A stretch of 64,000 nt of DNA. It comes from Aristolochia californica. Taxonomy: Eukaryota > Streptophyta > Magnoliopsida > Piperales > Aristolochiaceae. The DNA lies in NCBI GenBank assembly GCA_029961685.1, contig JARWKL010000009.1:20889237-20953236 (forward strand), written 5' to 3'. The position numbers and the translations under genes were made by a program. Below the pieces are notes generated by a model. That model was not told the origin of the DNA. It saw nothing but the letters and a program-made list of their open reading frames with translations, and did no database searches. Below, piece by piece: positions 51,620 to 64,000 of the stretch (the first letter of the stretch is position 1; each line of letters opens with the position of its first letter).

Positions 51620-53320
51620 TTTTAGGGATTGCAAAATCCATAAGTCATTCCTTACAAAAATATAGCCCATTACGCAAGATAAATCATTTTACAATTATCT
51701 ATGATCGTTAGGTCAGCTTTGTTTAAATGGGCAAAATGATGTCTTGTTTGACTTGGGTAAATATCCCACTGCTCGTTTACTTGAGAATTTAATGAGCGTT
51801 TGTTATTCTCTTTAAAAGGTTTGGATCCATAAGTCAGTTGATTCTCTAACTTCTTTCAAGCATGCATATCCATTCATGTGTCAAAAAATCTCTTTCTTAT
51901 AAAATTCCATGCTATTGGGGTTGAACTAGTGGAATTTCCCAAATTTGAATAACAAAACTTTTGTGTTCATTTGTGGTGTGTGAATAAATTTTCTTTAAAT
52001 AAATTTGTTATTATTTAAAATTTTTGCCATACATAAACTCTAAAATTTTCTTTCGTTGTGATCTATTTGCCTTTTATCCCCTTTTTGTCTACGAGATGAA
52101 GGGAAAAGTGAAAACTCAAGTTTTGATTTAAGAAAAAAGTATACATCTAAAAAGGAAATTAACAATGCACAAATGTAGAGGGAGATAATTCCAAAAAGTG
52201 TATATAATTTTAGGGATTTTAAACACTTTTAAGTTTTTATATATCAGGTTTTGCAATCTTCGAGACAAGGGGGAGGCGAGGTCTTGTGTAGAAAAATCTC
52301 TTTCCTATAAAATTCCAAACTATTTGGGTTGAACAAGAGGAATTTCCCAAACTTGGATAAAAAAGCTTTTGTATTCTTTTGTGGAGTGTGAATAAAGTTT
52401 ATTTACTTACTTTTTTTATTGAATTAAACTTTTTCCATACATAAACTCTAAAATTTTCATTTCATTGTGATCTATTTGCATTTTATCTCTTTTTTGTAAA
52501 CGAGATTAAGGGAAAAGTGAAAACTGAAGTTTTGATTTAAGAAAAAAAGTATACATCTAAAATGGAAATGAACAATGCTCAAATGTAGAGAGAGATAATT
52601 CCAAAAAGTTTCTGTAATTTTTAGGGATGTAAACTCTTTTAAGTTTTGCAATGGTCGAAAAAAGGGGGAGGCGAGGGATTTTTAACTGAGTGTTGTCTCC
52701 CAATCCATTAGTCATTCCTTAGTAAAATATATCCCATGACACATGATAAATTACTTTACAATCATCTATGATCGTTAGGTAAGCTTTTTGTAAAAGGGCA
52801 AAATAAGGGCTTGTTTGATTCGGTTAAATATCCCACCGCACGTTCACTTCAGAATTTAATGAAATTTTTTAATTATATTTAAAAGGTTTGGATCCATAGG
52901 TCATTTTCATCTTTAACATGTTTCAAGCATGCATATCCATTTTTTGAAATATGTGTAGAAAAATATCTTTCTTACAAAATTCCAAGCTATTGGGGTTGAA
53001 CTATAGGAATTGCCCAAACATGGATAACAAAACTTTTGTGTTCATTTGTGATGTGTGAATAAATTTTCTTTACTTACATTTGTTATTGCTATAAATTTTT
53101 TCCATACATAAACTCTAAAATTTTCATTTCATTGTGATCTATTTGCCTTTTATCTCTTTTTTCACCACAAGATGAAGGGAAAAGTGAAAACTCAAGTTTT
53201 GATATATGAAAAAAAGTATACATCTAAAATTAAAATGCAGAATGCAAAAATGTAGAGGGCGATAATTCCAAAAATACTCTACAATTTTAAGGGATTGTAA
53301 ACTCTTTACAATCATATATG
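51620..53320 (+). repeat. Deletion-rich stretch of truncated monomers
   Basis: At about 51,628 GGGATTGCAAA is joined to ATCCATAAGTCATTCC, losing about 85 bp. At about 52,280 GGGGGAGGCGAGG is joined to TCTTGTGTAGAAAAATC, losing about 275-300 bp and one landmark. At about 52,645 the TTTATATATCAGG stretch is missing, leaving CTTTTAAGTTTTGCAATGG. At about 53,302-53,310 GTAAACTCTTTACAATCAT shows loss of about 135 bp between two CTTT-containing sites. Landmark spacings here are 597, 1,067 (two units) and 544 bp. Confidence 0.88.
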
Positions 53321-55559
53321 ATCGTTAGGTCAGATTTTTGTAAATGGGCAAAATAACGACTTGTTTGACTCGAGTAAATATCCCACCGCACTTGAGAATT
53401 TAATGAACGTTTGTAATTATTTTTATAAGGTTTGGATCCATAGGTCATTTGCATCTTTAACATGTTTCAAGCATACATATCCATTTTTTGAAATATGTGT
53501 AGAAAAATCTCTTTCTTATAAAATTCTAAGCTATCGGGTTTGAACGAGATTAATTTCCCAAACTTGGATAACAAAAATTTTGTGTTCATTAGTGGTGTGT
53601 GAATAAAATTTTGTTACATACATTTTTATTTCTAAATTTTTTCCATACATAAACACTAAAATTTTCATTTCGTTGTGATCTATTGTCCTTTTATCTCATT
53701 TTTTTCTACGAGATGAAAGGAAAAGTAAAAACTGAAGTTCTGATTTAAGAAAAAAGTATACATCTAAAATGGAAATGCACAATGCACAAATGTAGAGAGA
53801 GATAATTCCAAAAATTGTTTGTAATTATTAGGGATTGTAAAAATTTTTAGTTGTTATATATCAGGTTTTACAATAGTCGGGAAAAGGTTACGGCAAGGGA
53901 TTTTTAACTGTGTGTTAACTCCCAATCCATAAGTCATTCCTTACAAAAATATAGCACGTTACACATGATAAATCACTTTACAATTATCTATGATCGTTAG
54001 GTCAGTTTTTTTGTAAATGGGCAAAATAATGGCTTGTTTGACTTGGGTAAATATCCCACTGTACGTTCACTAGTAATGAGCCTTATTTATTCCCTTTAAA
54101 AGGTTTGACTCCATAGGTCATTTGCATCTTTAACATATTTCAAGCATGCATATCCATTTTTTAAAACATGTGTAAAAAAATCACTTTCTTATAAAATTTC
54201 ATGCTATTGGGGTAGAACTAGTGGAATTTCCAAAACTTGGATAACTAAACTTTTATGTTCATTTTTGATGCATGAATAAATTTTCTTTACTTACATTTGT
54301 TATTTTTTTAAATTTTTTCCATACATAAACATTAAAATTTTATTTCGTTGGGATCTGTTTGACTTTTATCTCTTTTTATCTACGAGATGAAGGGAAAATT
54401 GAAAACTCAAGTTTTTATTAAAGAAAAAAGTATACATCTCAAATGGAAATGCACAATGCACAAATTTAGAAAGAGATAATTCCAAAATATTTCTGTAATT
54501 TTTAGGGATTGTAAACTCTTTTTAGTTTTTATATATCAGGTTTTTCAATCATCGAGAAAAGGGGGTGGCGGGGGATTTTTAACTGGATGTTGTCTCCCAA
54601 TCCATAAGTCATTCAATACAAAAATATTACCCGTTACGCATGGTAAATCACTTTACAATCATCTATGATCGTTAGGTCAGCTTTTCCTAAATGGGCAAAA
54701 TAATGGCTAGTTTGACTCGGGTAAATATCCCACAACACGTTCTCTTGAGAATTTAATGAGCTTTTGTTATTCTATTTAAAAGGTTTGGATCCATAGGTTA
54801 TTTCCATCTTTAACATGTTTCAAGCATGCATATCCTTTTTTTAAACACATGTGTAGAAAAATATCCTTCTTATAAAATTCCAAGCTATTGGGGTTGAACT
54901 AGTGGAATTTTCCAAACTTGGACAACAAAACTTTTGAGTTCATTTGTGGTGTGTGAATAAATTCTATTTACTTACATTTCTTATTGCTTTAAATTTTTTC
55001 CATATATAAACTCTAAAATTTTCATTTCGTTGTGATCTATTTGCCTTTTATCTCTTTTTTGTCAACAAGAAGAAGGGAAAAGGGAAAACTCAAGTTTTGA
55101 TTTAAGAAAATTTTACACATCTAAAATGGATATGCACAATGCACAAATGTAGAGGGAGATAATTCAAAAAATTGGCTATAATTTTTAGGGATTGTAAACT
55201 CTTTTAAGTTATTACATATAAGGTGTTGTAATCGTTGAGAAAAAGGGGAGTCGGGGGATTTTTAACTGTGTTGACTCCCAATCCATAAGTCATTCCTTAA
55301 AAAAAATTTGCCCGTTACGCATGAAAAATCTCTTTACAATCATCTATCATCGGTATGTCATCTTTTTTTAAATGGGTAAAATAATGACTTGTTTGACTCG
55401 GGTAAATATCCCACCGCACGTTCACTTGAGAATTTATAGAGCGTTTGTTATTCTCTTTAAAAGTATTGGATCCATAGGTCATTTGCATCTTTAACATGTT
55501 TCAAGCATGCTTATCCATTGTTTAAAATATGTGTAGAAAAATCTCTCTCTTAAAAAATT

Positions 55560-56830
55560 CTGAGCTATTGGGGTAACCAAACTTGGGTAACAAAACGTTT
55601 TTGTTCATTTGTCATGTGGGAATAAATTTTCTTTACTTACATTTTTTATTGCTTTAAATGTTTTAAATACATCAACTCTAAAATTTTCAATTCGTTGTGA
55701 TCTATTTGCCTTTCATCTCTTTTTAGTCTATGCCAACTCAAGTTTTGATTTAAGAAAAATGTATACCTCTAAAAAGGAAATGAAGAATGCACAAATGTAG
55801 AGGGAGATAATTCAAAAAGTGTCTGTAATTTTAAGGGATTATAAACTCTTTTTAGTTTTTAGATATAGGGTTTTTCAATCGTCGGGAAAAGGGGGAGGCG
55901 GGGGATTTTTTACTGTGTATACTCCCAATCCATAAGTCATTCGTTACAAAAATATAGCCTGTTATGCATGATAAATCACTTTACAATCATCTATGATCGT
56001 TAGGTTAGCTTTTTGTAAATGGGCAAAATAAGGGCTTGTTTGACTTGGGTAAATATCCCACTGCACGTTCACTTGAGAATTTAATGAACGTTTGTAATTA
56101 TCTTTAGAAGGTTTGGATCCATAGGTTATTTGCCTCTTTAACATGTTTCAAGCATGCTTATCCATTATTTAAAATATGTGTAGAAAAATCACCCTCTTAA
56201 AAATTTCTGAGCTATTGGGGTTGAACTAGAGGAATTTAACCAAAATTGGGTAACAAAACTTTTGTGTTCATTTGTCATGTGGGAATAAATTTTTTTTGCT
56301 TACATTTGTTATTGCTTTAATTGTTTTAAATATCTAAACTCTAAAAATTTCAATTCGTTGTGATCTATTTGCCATTTTTAGTCTACGAGATGGAGGGAAA
56401 AGTGCAAACTCAAGTTTTGATTTAAGATTAAATTATACATCTAAAGAGGAAATGAAGAATGCACAAATGTAGAGGGAGATAATTCTCAAAAGTGTCTGTA
56501 ATTTTAAGGGATTGTAAACTCTTTTTAGTTTTTAGATATAAGGTTTTTCAATCGTCGCGAAAAGGGGAAGGCGGGGGATTTTTTACTGTGTTAACTCCCA
56601 ATCCATAAGTCATTCGTTACAAAAATATTTCCTGCTACGCATGATAATTCACTTTATAATCATCTATGATCGTTAGGTTAGTTTTTTGTAAATGGCCAAA
56701 ATAAAGGCTTGTTTGACTCGGGTAAATATCCCACCGCACGTTCACTTGAGAATTTAATGAATGTTTGTAATTATCTTTAAAACGTTTGGATCCATAGGTC
56801 ATTTGCATCTTTAAAATGTTTCAAGCATGC
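55560..56830 (+). repeat. Recently duplicated adjacent monomers
   Basis: Two neighbouring monomers share variants seen hardly anywhere else: GTCATGTGGGAATAAA (55,611 and 56,274), GAGCTATTGGGGT, TTGGGTAACAAAAC, a TGTTTTAAATA variant, GAAATGAAGAATGCAC and AGTTTTTAGATATA. The offset is about 663 bp. The first copy lacks part of the GTCTACGAGATGAAGGG region (GTCTATGCCAACTCAAG at about 55,727), and the second lacks about 10 bp near 56,375. Confidence 0.83.
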
Positions 56831-59800
56831 ATATCCATTTTTAAAAAAATGTGTAGAAAAGTCTCTTTCATATCAAATTCAAAGCTATTGGGTTTGTCAA
56901 ACTAGTGGAATTTCCCAAACTTGGATAACAAAAATTTTGTGTTCATTTGTGGTGTGTGAATAAATTTTCTTTTCTTAAATTTTTTATTTCTTTAAATTTT
57001 TTCCATACATAAACTCTAAAATTTTCATTTCGTAGTTATCTATTTGCCTTTTATCTCTTTTTTGTCTACGAGATGAAGGGAAAAGTGAAAACTCAAGTTT
57101 TGATTTAAGCTTAAATTATACATCTAAAATTAAAATGCACAATGTAAAAATGTAGAGGGAGATAATTCCAAAAATACTCTATAATTTTGAGGGATAATAA
57201 ACTCTTTTTAGTTTTTATTTATCAGGTTTTGCAATCGTCGGGAAAAGGATGAGGCGGAGGATTTTTAACTATGTATACTCTCAATCCATAAGTCATTCCT
57301 AAGGAAAATATAGCTGGTTATGCATGATAAATCACTTTACAATCATCTATAATCGTTTTGTCAGGTTTTTTTAAATGGGCAAAATAACGGCTTGTTTGTT
57401 TCAGGTAAATATCCCACCGCATGTTCACTTGAGTATTTAATGAACGTTTGTAATTATCTTTAAAAGGTTTGGATCCATAGGTCATTTGCATCTTTTACAT
57501 GTTTCCAGCATGCATATCCATTTTTTAAAACATGTGTCGAAAAATCTCTTTCTAATAAAATTCCAAGCTATTCAGGTTGAACTAGAGGAATTTCCCAAAC
57601 TAGGATAACAAAACTTTTGTGTTGATTTGTGGTGTGTGAATAAATTTTCTTTACTTATATTTGTTATTGATTTAAATTTTTTCCATACATAAACTCTAAA
57701 ATTTTCATTTCGTTGTGATCTATTTGCATTTTTTCTCTTTTTTGTCTATGAGATGAAGGGAAAAGTGAAAACTGAAGTTTTGATTTAAGAAAAAAGTATA
57801 GATATAAATTGGAAATGCACAATGCACAAATGTAGAGAGAGATAATTCCAAAAAGTGTCTATAATTTTTAGGGATTGTAAACTCTTTTTAGTTTTTTTAT
57901 ATCAGGTTTTGCTATCGTCGGGAAAAGGGGAGGAGGGGACTTTTTATTCAGCGTTGACTCCCAATCCATAAGTCATTCCTTAAAAAAATATAGCCCGTTA
58001 CACATGATAAATCACTTTACAATGATCTATGATCGTAAGGTCAACTTTTTTAAAATGATTTGATGCGGGTAAATACACCACCGCATGTTCACTTGAGAAT
58101 TTATAAAGCATTTGTTATTCTCTTTAAAAGGTTTGGATCCATAGGTCATTTGAATCTTTAACATATTTCAAGCATGCATATCCATTTTTTAAAACATGTG
58201 TAGAAAAATCTCTTTCTTAAAAAATTCCAAATATTTGTGGTTGAACTAGAGGAATTTCCCAAACTTGGATTCCAAAACTTTTGTGATCATTTGTGGTGTG
58301 TGAATAAATTTTCTTTACTTAAATTTATTATTGCATTAAATTTTTTCCATACATAAACTCTAAAATTTTCATTTCGTTGTGATCTATTTGGATTTTATCT
58401 CTTTATTGTAAACAAGATCAACGAAAAAGTGAAAACTCAAGTTTTGATTTAAGAAAAAAGTATATATCTAAAATGGAAATGAAAAATGCATAAATGTAAA
58501 GAGAGATAATTCCAAAAATTTTAAGTAATTTTTAGGGATTGTAAATTATTTTTAGTTTTACTATATCAGGTTTTGCACTCGTCGGGAAAATGGGGAAGCG
58601 GGGGACTTTTAACTGTGCATTGAGTTCCATTCCATAAGTCATTCCTTACAAAAAATATAGTCCATTATGCATGATAAATCACTTTACAATCATCTTTGAT
58701 CGTTAGGTCAACTTTTTTTAAATGGGCAAAATAATTGCTTGTTTGACTTGTGTAATTATCCCACCACACGTTTACTTGAGAGTTTAATGAGTGTTTGTTA
58801 TTCTGTTTAAAAGGTTTGGATCCATAGGTCATTTGGTTCTTTCACATTTTTCAACCGTGTACCATTTTTTAAAACATGTGTAGAAAAACCTCTTTCTTAT
58901 AAAATTCCAAGCTATAGGGGTTGAACTAGTGGAATTTCGCAAACTTGGATTACAAAACTTTTGTGTTCATTTGTGGTGTGTGAATAAATTTTCCATACTT
59001 ACATTCTTTATTGCTTTTAATTTTTTCTGTACATAAACTTTAAATTTTCATTTCGTTGTGATCTATTTGCCTTTTATCTCTTTTTTTGTCTACGAGATAT
59101 AGGGAAAAGTGAAAACTCAATTTTTGATTTAAGAAAAAGTATACATCTAAAATGGAAATGCACTATGCACAAATGTAGAGAGAGATAATTCCAAAAGGTG
59201 TCTATAATTTTTAGGGATTGTAAACTCTTTTTAGTTTTTATTAATCAGGTTTTATAATCATCGGGAAAAGGGGGAGGCGGGGAATTTTTAACTGAGTGTT
59301 GACTCCCAATCCATAAGTCATTCCTTACAAAAATATAGCCCGTAAATCATGATAAATCATTTTACAATCATCTATGATCGTTAGATCAGTTTTTTGAATA
59401 TGGGAAAAATAATGGCTTGTTTGACTCGGGTTAATATCCTACTGCACGTTCACTTGAGAATTTAATGAGCGTTTGTTATTCTCTTTAAATGTTTGGATCC
59501 ATAGGTCATTTGCATCTTTAACATGTTTCACGCATGCATTTCCATTTTTTAAAACATATGTAGAAAAATCTCTTTCTGATAAAATTCCAAGCTATTGGTG
59601 TTGTTGAACTAGTGGAATTTCCCAAACTTGGATAAGAAAACTTTTGAGTTCATTTGTGATGTGTGAATAAATTTTCTTTACATACATTTGTTATTGCTTT
59701 AAATTTTTTCCATGCATAAACTTTAAAATTTTCATTTCGTTGTGATCTATTTGTCTTTAATCTTTTTTTTGTCTAAGAGATGAAGGGCAATGTGAAAACT

Positions 59801-60865
59801 CAAGTTTTGATTAAAGAAAACAGTATACATATAATATGGAAATGCATAATGCACAAATGTAGAGAGAGATAATTCCAAAAAGTGTCTGTAACTTATAGGG
59901 ATTTTAAACTCTTTTTAGTTTTTATATATTAGGTTTGGCAATCATCAGGAAAAAGGGGAGGAGGGGGGATTTTTAACTGAGTGTTGAGTCCCAATCCATA
60001 AGTTATTCCTTACAAAAATATAGCCCATTACCCAAAATAAATTGCTTTACAATCATCAATGATCCTAAGGTCAGCTTTTTGTAAATGGGCATAATAATGA
60101 CTTGTTTGACTCGAGTAAATATCCCACCGCACGTTCACTTGAGAATTTAATGAGCATTTGTTATTCTCTTTAAAAGGTTTGGATCCATAGGTCATTTGCA
60201 TCTTTAACATGTTTCAAGCATGCATACCATTTTTTAAAACATGTGTAGAAAAATATCTTTCTTATAAAATTCCAAGCTATTGGGGTTGTTGAGTTAGTGG
60301 AATTTCCCAAACATTGATAACAAAACTTTTGGGTTCATTTGTGGTGTGTGAATAATTTTTCTTTACTTATATTTTCTATTTCTTTAAATTTTTTCCATGC
60401 ATTAACTCAAAAATTTTAATTTCGTTGTGATCTATTTGCCTTTTATCTCTTTTTTTGTCTACGAGATTAAGGCAAAAGTGAAAACTCAAGATTTGATTTA
60501 ACAAAAAAGTATACTTTTAAAATGGAAATGCACAATGCACAAATGGAGAGAGAGATAATTCCAAAAAGTATCTATAATTTATAGGGATTTTAAACTCTTT
60601 TTAGTTTTTACATATCAGGTTTTGCAATCAGCGGGAGAAGGAGGAGGCGGGGAATTTTTCTCCTAGTGTTGACTCCCAATCTATAAGTCATTCTTTACAA
60701 AAATATAGCCCGTTACGCATGATAAATCATTTTACAATCATCAGTGATCGTTAGATCAACTTTTTATATATGGTTGAAATAAAGGCTGGTTTGACGTGGG
60801 TAAATATCCCACCGGACCTTCACTTGAGAATTTAAAGAGCGTTTGTTATTCTCTTTAAAATGTTT

Positions 60866-61365
60866 GGATCCATTGGTCATTTGCATCTTTAACATTTTTC
60901 AAGCAAGCATATCCTTTTTTAAAACATGTGTAGAAAAATCACTTTCATATAAAATACAATGCTATTGGGGTTGTTGAACTAGAGGAATTTCTCAAACATG
61001 GATAAAAAAAATGGAAAAAAAATGGAAATGCACAATGCACAAATGTAGAGAGAGATAATTCAAAAAAAGTGTCTGTACATTTTAGGGATTTAAAACACTT
61101 TTTTTATATATATCATGTTTTGCAATCATCGGGAAAAGGGGGAGATAGGGAGGATTTTTAACTGAGTGTTGACTCCCAATCCATATGTCATTCCTTAAAA
61201 AAATATAGCCCATTACGGATGAAAATAACTTTACAATCATCTATGATTGTTAGGTCAGCTTTTTGTAAATGGGCAAAATAATGGCTTGTTTGACTCGGGT
61301 AAATTTCCCATCGCACGTTCACTTGAGAATTTAATGAGCGTTTGTTATTCTCTTTTAAAGGTTTG
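60866..61365 (+). repeat. Truncated monomer with A-rich deletion junction
   Basis: Landmark spacing is 499 bp. At 61,000-61,028 the text GGATAAAAAAAATGG is followed by AAAAAAAATGGAAATGCAC. About 185 bp between the GGATAACAAAAC and AAAATGGAAATGCAC landmarks is missing, and an AAAAAAAATGG motif is doubled at the join. Confidence 0.9.
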
Positions 61366-64000
61366 GATCCAATTGGTCATTTGCATCTTTGCAATGTTTC
61401 AAGCATGCATATCCATTTTTTAAAACTGGTGTAGAAAAAGCTCTTTCTTATAAAATTCCAAGCTATTGGGGTTGTTGAACTAGTGGAATTTCCCTAACTT
61501 GGATAACAATAATTTTGTGTTCATTTGTGGTGTGTGAATAAATTTTCTTTACTTACAATTGTTATTGCTTTAAATTTTTTCTAGACATAAACTCTAAAAT
61601 TTTCAATTCGTTGTGATCTATTTGCCTTTTATCTCTTTTTTGTTTACGAGATGAAGGGAAAAGTGAAAACTCAAGTTTTGATTTAAGAAAAAAAGTATAC
61701 ATCTAAAATGGAAATGCACAAGGCACAAATGTAAAAATAGATAATTCAAAAAAGTGTCTATAATATTTAGGGATTGTAAACTCCTATTAGTTTTTATATA
61801 TATGGTTTTGCAATCGTCGGGAAAAGGGGGATGCTAGGAATTTTTAACTTAGTGTTGACTCCAAATCCATATGTCATTCCTTAAAAAAATATAGCCCGTT
61901 ACGCATGGTAAATAACTTTACAATCATCTATGATCGTTAGGTCAGCTTTTTGTAATGGGCAAAATAAAGGCTAGTTTGACTGGGGTAAATATCCCACCGC
62001 ACGTTCACTTGAGAAATTAATGAGCGGTTGTTATTCTCTTTAAAAATTTTGGATCCATAGGTCATTTTTTTCTTTAATATGTTTCAACCATGCATTTCCA
62101 TTTTTTAAAACATGTGTAGAAAAATCTATTTCTTATAAAATTCAAAGCTATTGGGGTTGTTGAACTAGTGGAATTTCTCACACTTGGATAAAAAACATTT
62201 CATGTTCATTTGTGGTGTGTGAATAAATTTTTTTTACTTACATTTGTTATTGCATTAAATTTTTTCTATGCATAAACTCTAAAATTTTCATTTCGTTGTG
62301 GCCTAATTGCCTTTTATCTCTTTTTGTCTACGAGATGAAGGGAAAAGTGAAAACTCAAGTTTTCATTTAAGAAAAAAGTATACATCTAAAATGGAAATGC
62401 ACAATGCACAAATGTATTGAGAGATATTTCAAAATGTGTCAGTATTTTTTAGGGATTTTCTACTCTTTTTAGTTTTTATATATTAGGTTTTACAATCGTT
62501 GGGAAATGGGGGAGGCGGGGGTATTTTTAACTGAGTGTTGACTCCCAATCCATAAGTCATTCCTTACAAAAATATAGCCTATTACACATAATAAATTACT
62601 GTACAATCATCTATGATCGTTAGGTCTGCTTTTTGTAAATGGGCAAATTAATGGCTTGTTTGACTCGGGTAAATATCCCACCACACGTTCACTTGAGAAT
62701 TTAATGATCGTTTTTTATTTTCTTTATAAGGTTTAGATCCATAGGTCATTTGCATCTTTAACATGTTTCAAGCATGCATATTCATTTTTTAAAACATATG
62801 TCGAAAAATCTCTTTCTTATAAAATTCGATGCTATTGAGATTGTGGAACTAGAAGAATTTTCCAAACTTGGATAACAAAACTTTTGTCTTCATTTGCGGT
62901 GTGTGAATAATTTTTCTTTACTTACAATTGTTATTGCTTAAAAATTTTTCCATGCATAAACTCTAAAATATTATTTCGTTGTGATCTATTTACGTTTTAT
63001 CTCTTTTTTGTCTACGAGCTGAAGGGAAAAGTGAAAACTCAAGTTTTGATTTAAGAAAAACTATACTTCTAAAATGGAAATGCACAATGCACAAATTTAG
63101 AGAGAGATAATTCAGAAAAGTGTCTTAAATTTTAAGGGATTGTAAACTCGTTTTAGTTTTTATATATCAGGTTTTGCAATCTTCGGGAAAAGGGAGAGGC
63201 GGTGGATTTTTGACTAAGTGTTGACTCCCAATCCATAAGTCATTCCATACAAAAACATAGCCCCTTACTCAAGATAAATCAACTTACAATCAACTATGAT
63301 CGTTAGGTTAGCTTTTAGTAATTGGGCAAAATATTAGCTTGTTTGACTGGGGTAAATATCCGACTGCACGTTCACTTGAAAATTTAATGAATGTTTGTTA
63401 TTTTATTTTAATGGTTTGGATCCCTAGGTCATTTGCATCTTTAACATGTTTCAAGCTTGTATATCCAATTTTTAAAACATGTGTAGAAAAATCTCTTTCT
63501 TATAAATTTCCAAGCTATTGGGGTTGTTGAACTAGTGGAATTTCCCAAACTCGGATAACAAAACTTTTGTGTTAATTCGTGGTGTTTTAAAAAAATTTAT
63601 TTACTTACATTTGTTATTGCTTTAAATTTTTTCCATGCAAAAAATCTAAAATTTTCATTTCGTTGCGATCTATTTGCCTTTTATCTCATTTTTGTCTACG
63701 AGATGTAGGGAAAAGTGAAAAACTCAAGTTTTGATTTAAGAAAAAAATATACAACTAAAATGGAAATGCACAATGCACAAATGTAGAGAGAGATAATTCA
63801 AAAAAGTGTCTGTAATTTTTAGAGATTTTAAGCTCTTTTTAGTTTTTAAAAATCAGATAATTCAATCTTCGGGAAAAGGAGGAGGCGGGGGTATTTTTAA
63901 CTGAGTCTTGACACCCAATCCTTAGGTCATTCCTTAAAAAAATATTGCCTGTTACGCATGATAAGTCACTTTACATTCCTCAATGATCGTTAGATAAGCT

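Larger units (their letters stand above)
44200..56130 (+). repeat. Diverged multi-monomer higher-order duplication (44.2-49.2 kb vs 50.1-56.1 kb)
   Basis: Private variants repeat in the same order. GGGAAAAAGGGGAGGTGG is at 44.44 and 50.33 kb. TTTGTAAACGAGATG with GAAATGCAAAATGCAC is at 44.94 and 50.82 kb. GGATAATTAACTG is at about 45.13 and 51.01 kb. AATACTCTACAATTTTAAGG is at 46,411 and 53,273. CTTGGACAACAAAAC is at 47,521 and 54,917. AGTTTTTAGATAT with ATAAGGGCTTGTTTG is near 48.97 and 55.85 kb. The offset grows from about 5.88 to 7.40 kb because monomers and parts of monomers have been lost on one side or the other. Confidence 0.75.
1..64000. repeat. Satellite DNA array, ~676-686 bp monomer, about 98 copies
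   Basis: The entire window is built from one AT-rich unit. A GGATCC-type landmark followed by AGGTCATTTGCATC recurs with spacings mostly of 670-687 bp from the first kilobase to the last. Other landmarks keep the same order in every unit: AACTAGTGGAATTTCCCAA, GTCTACGAGATGAAGGG, AAAGTATACATCTAAAATGG, a G-rich island, ATAAGTCATTCCTTAC, and CCCACCGCACGTTCACTTGA. No gap with unrelated sequence was found, so every stretch without a gene is satellite. Landmark order gives three blocks: + orientation (1-31,203), reverse (31,204-43,470), + again (43,471-64,000). Tandem arrays of this size are typical of eukaryotic heterochromatin. The species and chromosomal location cannot be read from the sequence. 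Confidence 0.97.
43471..64000 (+). repeat. Satellite block, subfamily C, + orientation
   Basis: Landmarks lie at 43,990, 44,670, 45,347, 46,029, 46,709, 47,391, 48,073, 48,589, 49,878, 50,545, 51,226, 51,823, 52,890, 53,434, 54,107, 54,787, 55,468, 56,115, 56,788, 57,471, 58,135, 58,818, 59,495, 60,181, 60,866, 61,365, 62,051, 62,735 and 63,419. Intact spacing is 677-683 bp to about 58.8 kb and mostly 684-686 bp after 59.5 kb. The shorter units mostly read GGGGTTGAACTAG, 3 bp less than the GGGGTTGTTGAACTAG of other blocks, which returns near 59.6 kb. Common C variants are TTGACTCCCAATCCATAAG, CTTATAAAATTCC, GTGATCTATTTGCC, ACAAATGTAGAG and AGATAATTCC. Confidence 0.94.

Noticed and set aside
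1..64000. CRISPR-like array of regular repeats
   Set aside because: There are no short identical repeats separated by unique spacers; the whole ~680-bp unit repeats and the intervening sequence is the same in each unit.
1..64000. tRNA, rRNA or telomeric repeats
   Set aside because: Reading both strands I found no cloverleaf-type gene, no rRNA-like conserved block and no run of telomere-type short repeats.

Overview
The whole 64 kb window is one uninterrupted satellite DNA array. I found no protein-coding gene, RNA gene, transposon, CRISPR array or unique sequence in it. The unit is an AT-rich monomer of about 676-686 bp, carrying a GGATCC (BamHI) site in most copies. By counting that landmark I find roughly 98 full or partial monomers laid head to tail. 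The window starts and ends inside a monomer, so the array continues past both edges. Such long tandem arrays point to heterochromatin (centromeric, pericentromeric or subtelomeric) of a eukaryote with abundant satellite DNA. A plant is a reasonable guess, but the sequence does not fix the taxon and I do not recognise the family by name.

Layout. Monomer orientation is defined with the G-rich island on the + strand. (1) 1-25,279: + orientation, subfamily A, typical spacing 676 bp. It contains a young group at 1-4.7 kb with a nearly exact dimer duplication, and a five-monomer higher-order pattern best seen at 15.0-21.7 kb. (2) 25,280-31,203: + orientation, subfamily B, spacing about 686 bp because of a 10-bp indel; it begins at a scrambled junction. 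(3) 31,204-43,470: about 12.3 kb in the opposite orientation, subfamily C, bounded by two inversion junctions that fall at nearly the same phase of the monomer. (4) 43,471-64,000: + orientation again, subfamily C, spacing about 677-686 bp, with many internally deleted monomers between 48 and 54 kb and a diverged higher-order duplication of several kilobases.

The short open frames in the window are recurrent by-products of the monomer. The same two or three frames reappear at the monomer period, are broken by stops and frameshifts in most copies, and change strand with the inverted block. The interesting content is structural: the inversion, the subfamily boundaries, the higher-order repeats, the local deletions and duplications, and a conserved G-rich island inside an otherwise AT-rich unit. 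I see no novel gene-encoded system here. All identities and alignments were judged by eye.
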